NCBI RefSeq assembly: GCF_901000735.1 | Contig: NC_081543.1 | Span: forward strand, 28,604,771-28,668,770 | DNA: 64,000 nt | Direction of reading: 5' to 3' | Origin: Corylus avellana | Taxonomy: Eukaryota; Streptophyta; Magnoliopsida; Fagales; Betulaceae | Part shown: positions 62,001 to 64,000 of the stretch, one piece after another | Numbering within the stretch: the first letter of the stretch is position 1 | Layout of the letters: each line of letters opens with the position of its first letter | The notes under the pieces: generated by a model | The model's input: the letters and a program-made list of their open reading frames with translations, nothing else | Told to the model about the DNA's origin: nothing | The model's database searches: none | Translations under genes and position numbers: made by a program

Positions 62001-62316
62001 AGCAATATGTTTGAAGACAGGTAATTAGTAACGTGCTTTTGATCTCTAGTTTCTGTAATGCATTCAGTATCATTAATTTCCCCTGCCTCCACACACACAC
62101 GCAAAAGAAGTATCGGATCTAAAGTTCTAGATATGTTTCCCATAAACTGCTGTTGCGATAATTCTCATTATTCTGATTGCAGGCAAATCTTAATGGCATC
62201 CGAAATTATGGTTTGTATAGGCGTACTCCTGAGCTTCCATATATTTAGTCCATACACTGTGCCACAGTATGTCTGTTCAGGACTCATAATGTTTGTTTCT
62301 GCCGAAGTACTTGAAG
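56054..62316 (+). CDS. PHT5: SPX-MFS phosphate transporter, copy B (nine exons; last exon not in window)
   Basis: Exons: 56054-56106, 57406-57526, 58280-58591, 58703-58807, 58970-59427, 60242-60543, 60874-61058, 61830-62020, 62183-62316. All splice sites are kept and the 1861 nt are open. Exon 5 has one extra codon (LPAPPIEE against LPAPIEE). Changes from copy A include EWQG to [19 protein letters not shown] to [18 protein letters not shown] to EER and FLACLG to FLFCVG. Several fall on residues conserved with Arabidopsis. The final exon (79-80 residues in copy A, the last membrane helices and TYNSLY end) is missing because the next intron is entered by a LINE at about 62517. The exon may lie beyond 64000 or be lost. 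The leader exon ends at 54107 and the UTR intron is 54108-56047. Confidence 0.88.
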
Positions 62317-62516
62317 GTGAGATATTGTTAAGTTCAATTACTTTGTTATTGATGGTAAGTGTCAAAATTCAGATTTGCATGAAATGAGGAGGAAAAAAAA
62401 ACTGTTTGCAAGAGAGAGAAGAGACGTGGAAAAACAAGAATGAATTTCATTAATTCTTAAGACCTTTCTGATACCATATGAAGATTAGGGTTTGCACAAA
62501 AAGAGGCTTCAAATTT

Positions 62517-64000
62517 GGCCAAATCAGCTTTGGTTCCGGTAGGCGATGTGGATAATGTGGGTGATTTGGCTGGTGTCTTGGGTTGTGGTACGACCTCTTT
62601 GCCTTTGAAATATCTAGGTCTCCCTTTGGAGGCTTGCTTTAAGGCCAAGTCTGTTTGGGATGACATTATGGAAAAGATTAATCGCAAGTTGGCAAGTTGG
62701 AAAAGGATGTATCTTTCTAAGGGGGGTAGGGTCACTCTTATTAAGAGTACTCTCTCTAATCTTCCTACTTATTTTTTGTTTCTCTTCCCTTTACCTGTTT
62801 CTGTGGCCAAAGCGTATAGAGAAGCTTCAATGTGATTTTTTATGGGGTGGATTAAGTGAAGAGTTTAAGTATCATCTGGTTAGTTGGGACAAGGTTTGTT
62901 CCCCTATCTCTGAGGGTGGGTTGGGGATCAAGAACCTGAGAGTGTTCAATCGAGCTCTGTTAGGGGAGTGACTGTGGCGTTATGCACATGAGAGAGAGAC
63001 CTGGTGGAGAATTGTCGTGGACGCCAAGTTTGGTTTTGAGTGGGGTGGTTGGCACTCTATTGATACATCTAGGTCGCATAGGGTGGGGCTTATGAGGTAT
63101 ATCAGTAGGGGGTGGCGGTTGTTTTCTAGCCACACCAGATTTGATCTAGGTGATGGGTCCAAAATCAAATTCTGGGATGATGTGTGGTGTGGAGCCTCGA
63201 CACTCAAGGAAGTTTTTCCAGGCCTGTACAACATAGCTAGTGTGAAGGATATGTCTATTGCTGCTAACATGGATTTTACGAGTGGGTCCCTTCAATGGAA
63301 TGTTAGTTTCATTTGGTTGATTCACGATTGGGAACTGGAAGTGCTAGCTTCGTTCTATACTTTGTTGTATTCCCATAGAATGAGAAGGGAAGGGGAGGAC
63401 ACAATTTGGAGGGTTCTGTCTAGTAAGGGGAAATTCGATGTTAGATCATTCTATAATATTCTTGCAATCAAAGAGGCTAGTCCTTTTCCTTGGAAGAGTA
63501 TTTGGAGTACAAAGGCCCTTCGAAAGTGGCTTTCTTCATTTGGACGGCGGTGTTAGGAAAGATTATTACCATTGACAATCTTAGAAAGAGAAATCTTATT
63601 GTGATCAATAGAAGTTGCTTGTGCAAATTGGATGGGGAGTCTATTGATCATCTTCTTCTTCACTATGAGATTGCCTGTTCTTTATGGCATGCTATTTTCA
63701 GTCGGTTTGGGTTGTCGTGGGTCATGCCTTGTAGTGTGGCAGGTTTGTTTGATTGTTGGTGGTTAGGAGGCCGTTCTCAGTGTGCTATTGTGTGTAAAAT
63801 GGTTCCTCTCTGCCTTATGTGGTGCTTATGGTCAGAAAGGAATGCGAGATGCTTTGAGGACCTCTAAGAGACCCTTGGAGGAGCTCACGCGGCCCTCTTT
63901 TATACTCTTTTGACTTTGACAGCAACTTGGCTGGCCCCATTAGTTATTTTGATTTCCTTGTTCTTTTTTCTTTTTCTACTTAGGTGTTCCTCTTGTGTAC
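62517..64000 (+). mobile_element. 5'-truncated LINE (L1-type) in the last intron of SPX-MFS copy B
   Basis: Starts abruptly within ORF2 at AKSALVPVG. It then has [30 protein letters not shown] and [13 protein letters not shown], followed by ISEGGLGIKNLRVFNRALLG. Later come KIKFWDDVWCG and a zinc-binding-like WTAVLGKIITIDNLRKRNLI with SIDHLLLHYEIACSLWHAIF and CLWSERNARCFED. It is degenerate: a frameshift near 62815, TGA at 62969-62971 (GE-stop-LWRYAH) and a frameshift near 63530. The 3' text ending in cctcttgtgtac is typical of a LINE tail, so the element probably ends just past the window. Same strand as the host gene. Confidence 0.88.

Larger units (their letters stand above)
30603..62516 (+). 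repeat. Segmental tandem duplication, unit B (expanded by insertions)
   Basis: Direct repeat of unit A beginning at the NRPD1 intron position. It runs through the NRPD1 tail, intergenic DNA and SPX-MFS copy B until a LINE interrupts it at about 62517. It spans about 31.9 kb against 19.45 kb for unit A, mostly because of the Harbinger, TIR, Pack-MULE-like, LINE and retrosequence insertions listed separately. Confidence 0.9.

Overview
This is eukaryotic nuclear DNA from a flowering plant, most likely a woody eudicot. The evidence is AT-rich intergenic DNA, many GT-AG introns, plant-specific gene families, and abundant LINE, MITE and PIF/Harbinger debris. The exact species cannot be read from the sequence. 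There are no bacterial features, operons or CRISPR arrays.

Two host gene families dominate, both on the + strand. (1) 57-12998 holds 14 coding exons of NRPD1, the largest subunit of the plant-specific RNA polymerase IV. The 5' end lies outside the window. The metal-A motif and the C-terminal DeCL-like region are present. (2) 23032-30028 holds a complete 10-exon SPX-MFS gene (PHT5/VPT family, vacuolar phosphate transporter) predicted to encode 698 aa, with a long leader split by an intron of about 2.1 kb.

The main structural feature is a direct tandem segmental duplication. Unit A (about 11147-30600) begins inside an NRPD1 intron and runs through the last two NRPD1 exons, about 7.7 kb of intergenic DNA and the whole SPX-MFS gene. 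Unit B begins at about 30603 and repeats this order up to about 62516. It gives a two-exon NRPD1 tail fragment (31453-32435) and a second SPX-MFS gene (56054-62316, nine exons seen). A 5'-truncated LINE sits in the intron before the tenth exon, which is not in the window.

Unit B has grown to about 32 kb through insertions that can be dated by comparison with the empty sites in unit A. These include an 8.25-kb PIF/Harbinger element (32519-40772) with a TTA target duplication and decayed Myb/SANT-like and DDE transposase genes. Others are a 725-bp TIR element (42490-43214), a Pack-MULE-like insert carrying fragments of a U-box/ARM-like gene and a 2OG-Fe(II) dioxygenase (about 44680-45530), a minus-strand LINE fragment (45775-46712), a MULE-type MITE (46725-47159), and a poly(A)-tailed retrosequence next to the SPX-MFS core promoter (53236-53704). 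Unit A has its own insertions: a 419-bp MITE with a 10-bp target duplication, and a nested long-TIR element whose core is lost in a 173-bp N gap.

Functionally, the window links a Pol IV subunit (RNA-directed DNA methylation) with a phosphate-storage transporter only by position. No joint pathway is implied. Unit B shows signs of relaxed constraint: coding changes at conserved sites, an altered TATA-like box and a LINE in the last intron. It looks like a young duplicate on the way to becoming a pseudogene or diverging in function.
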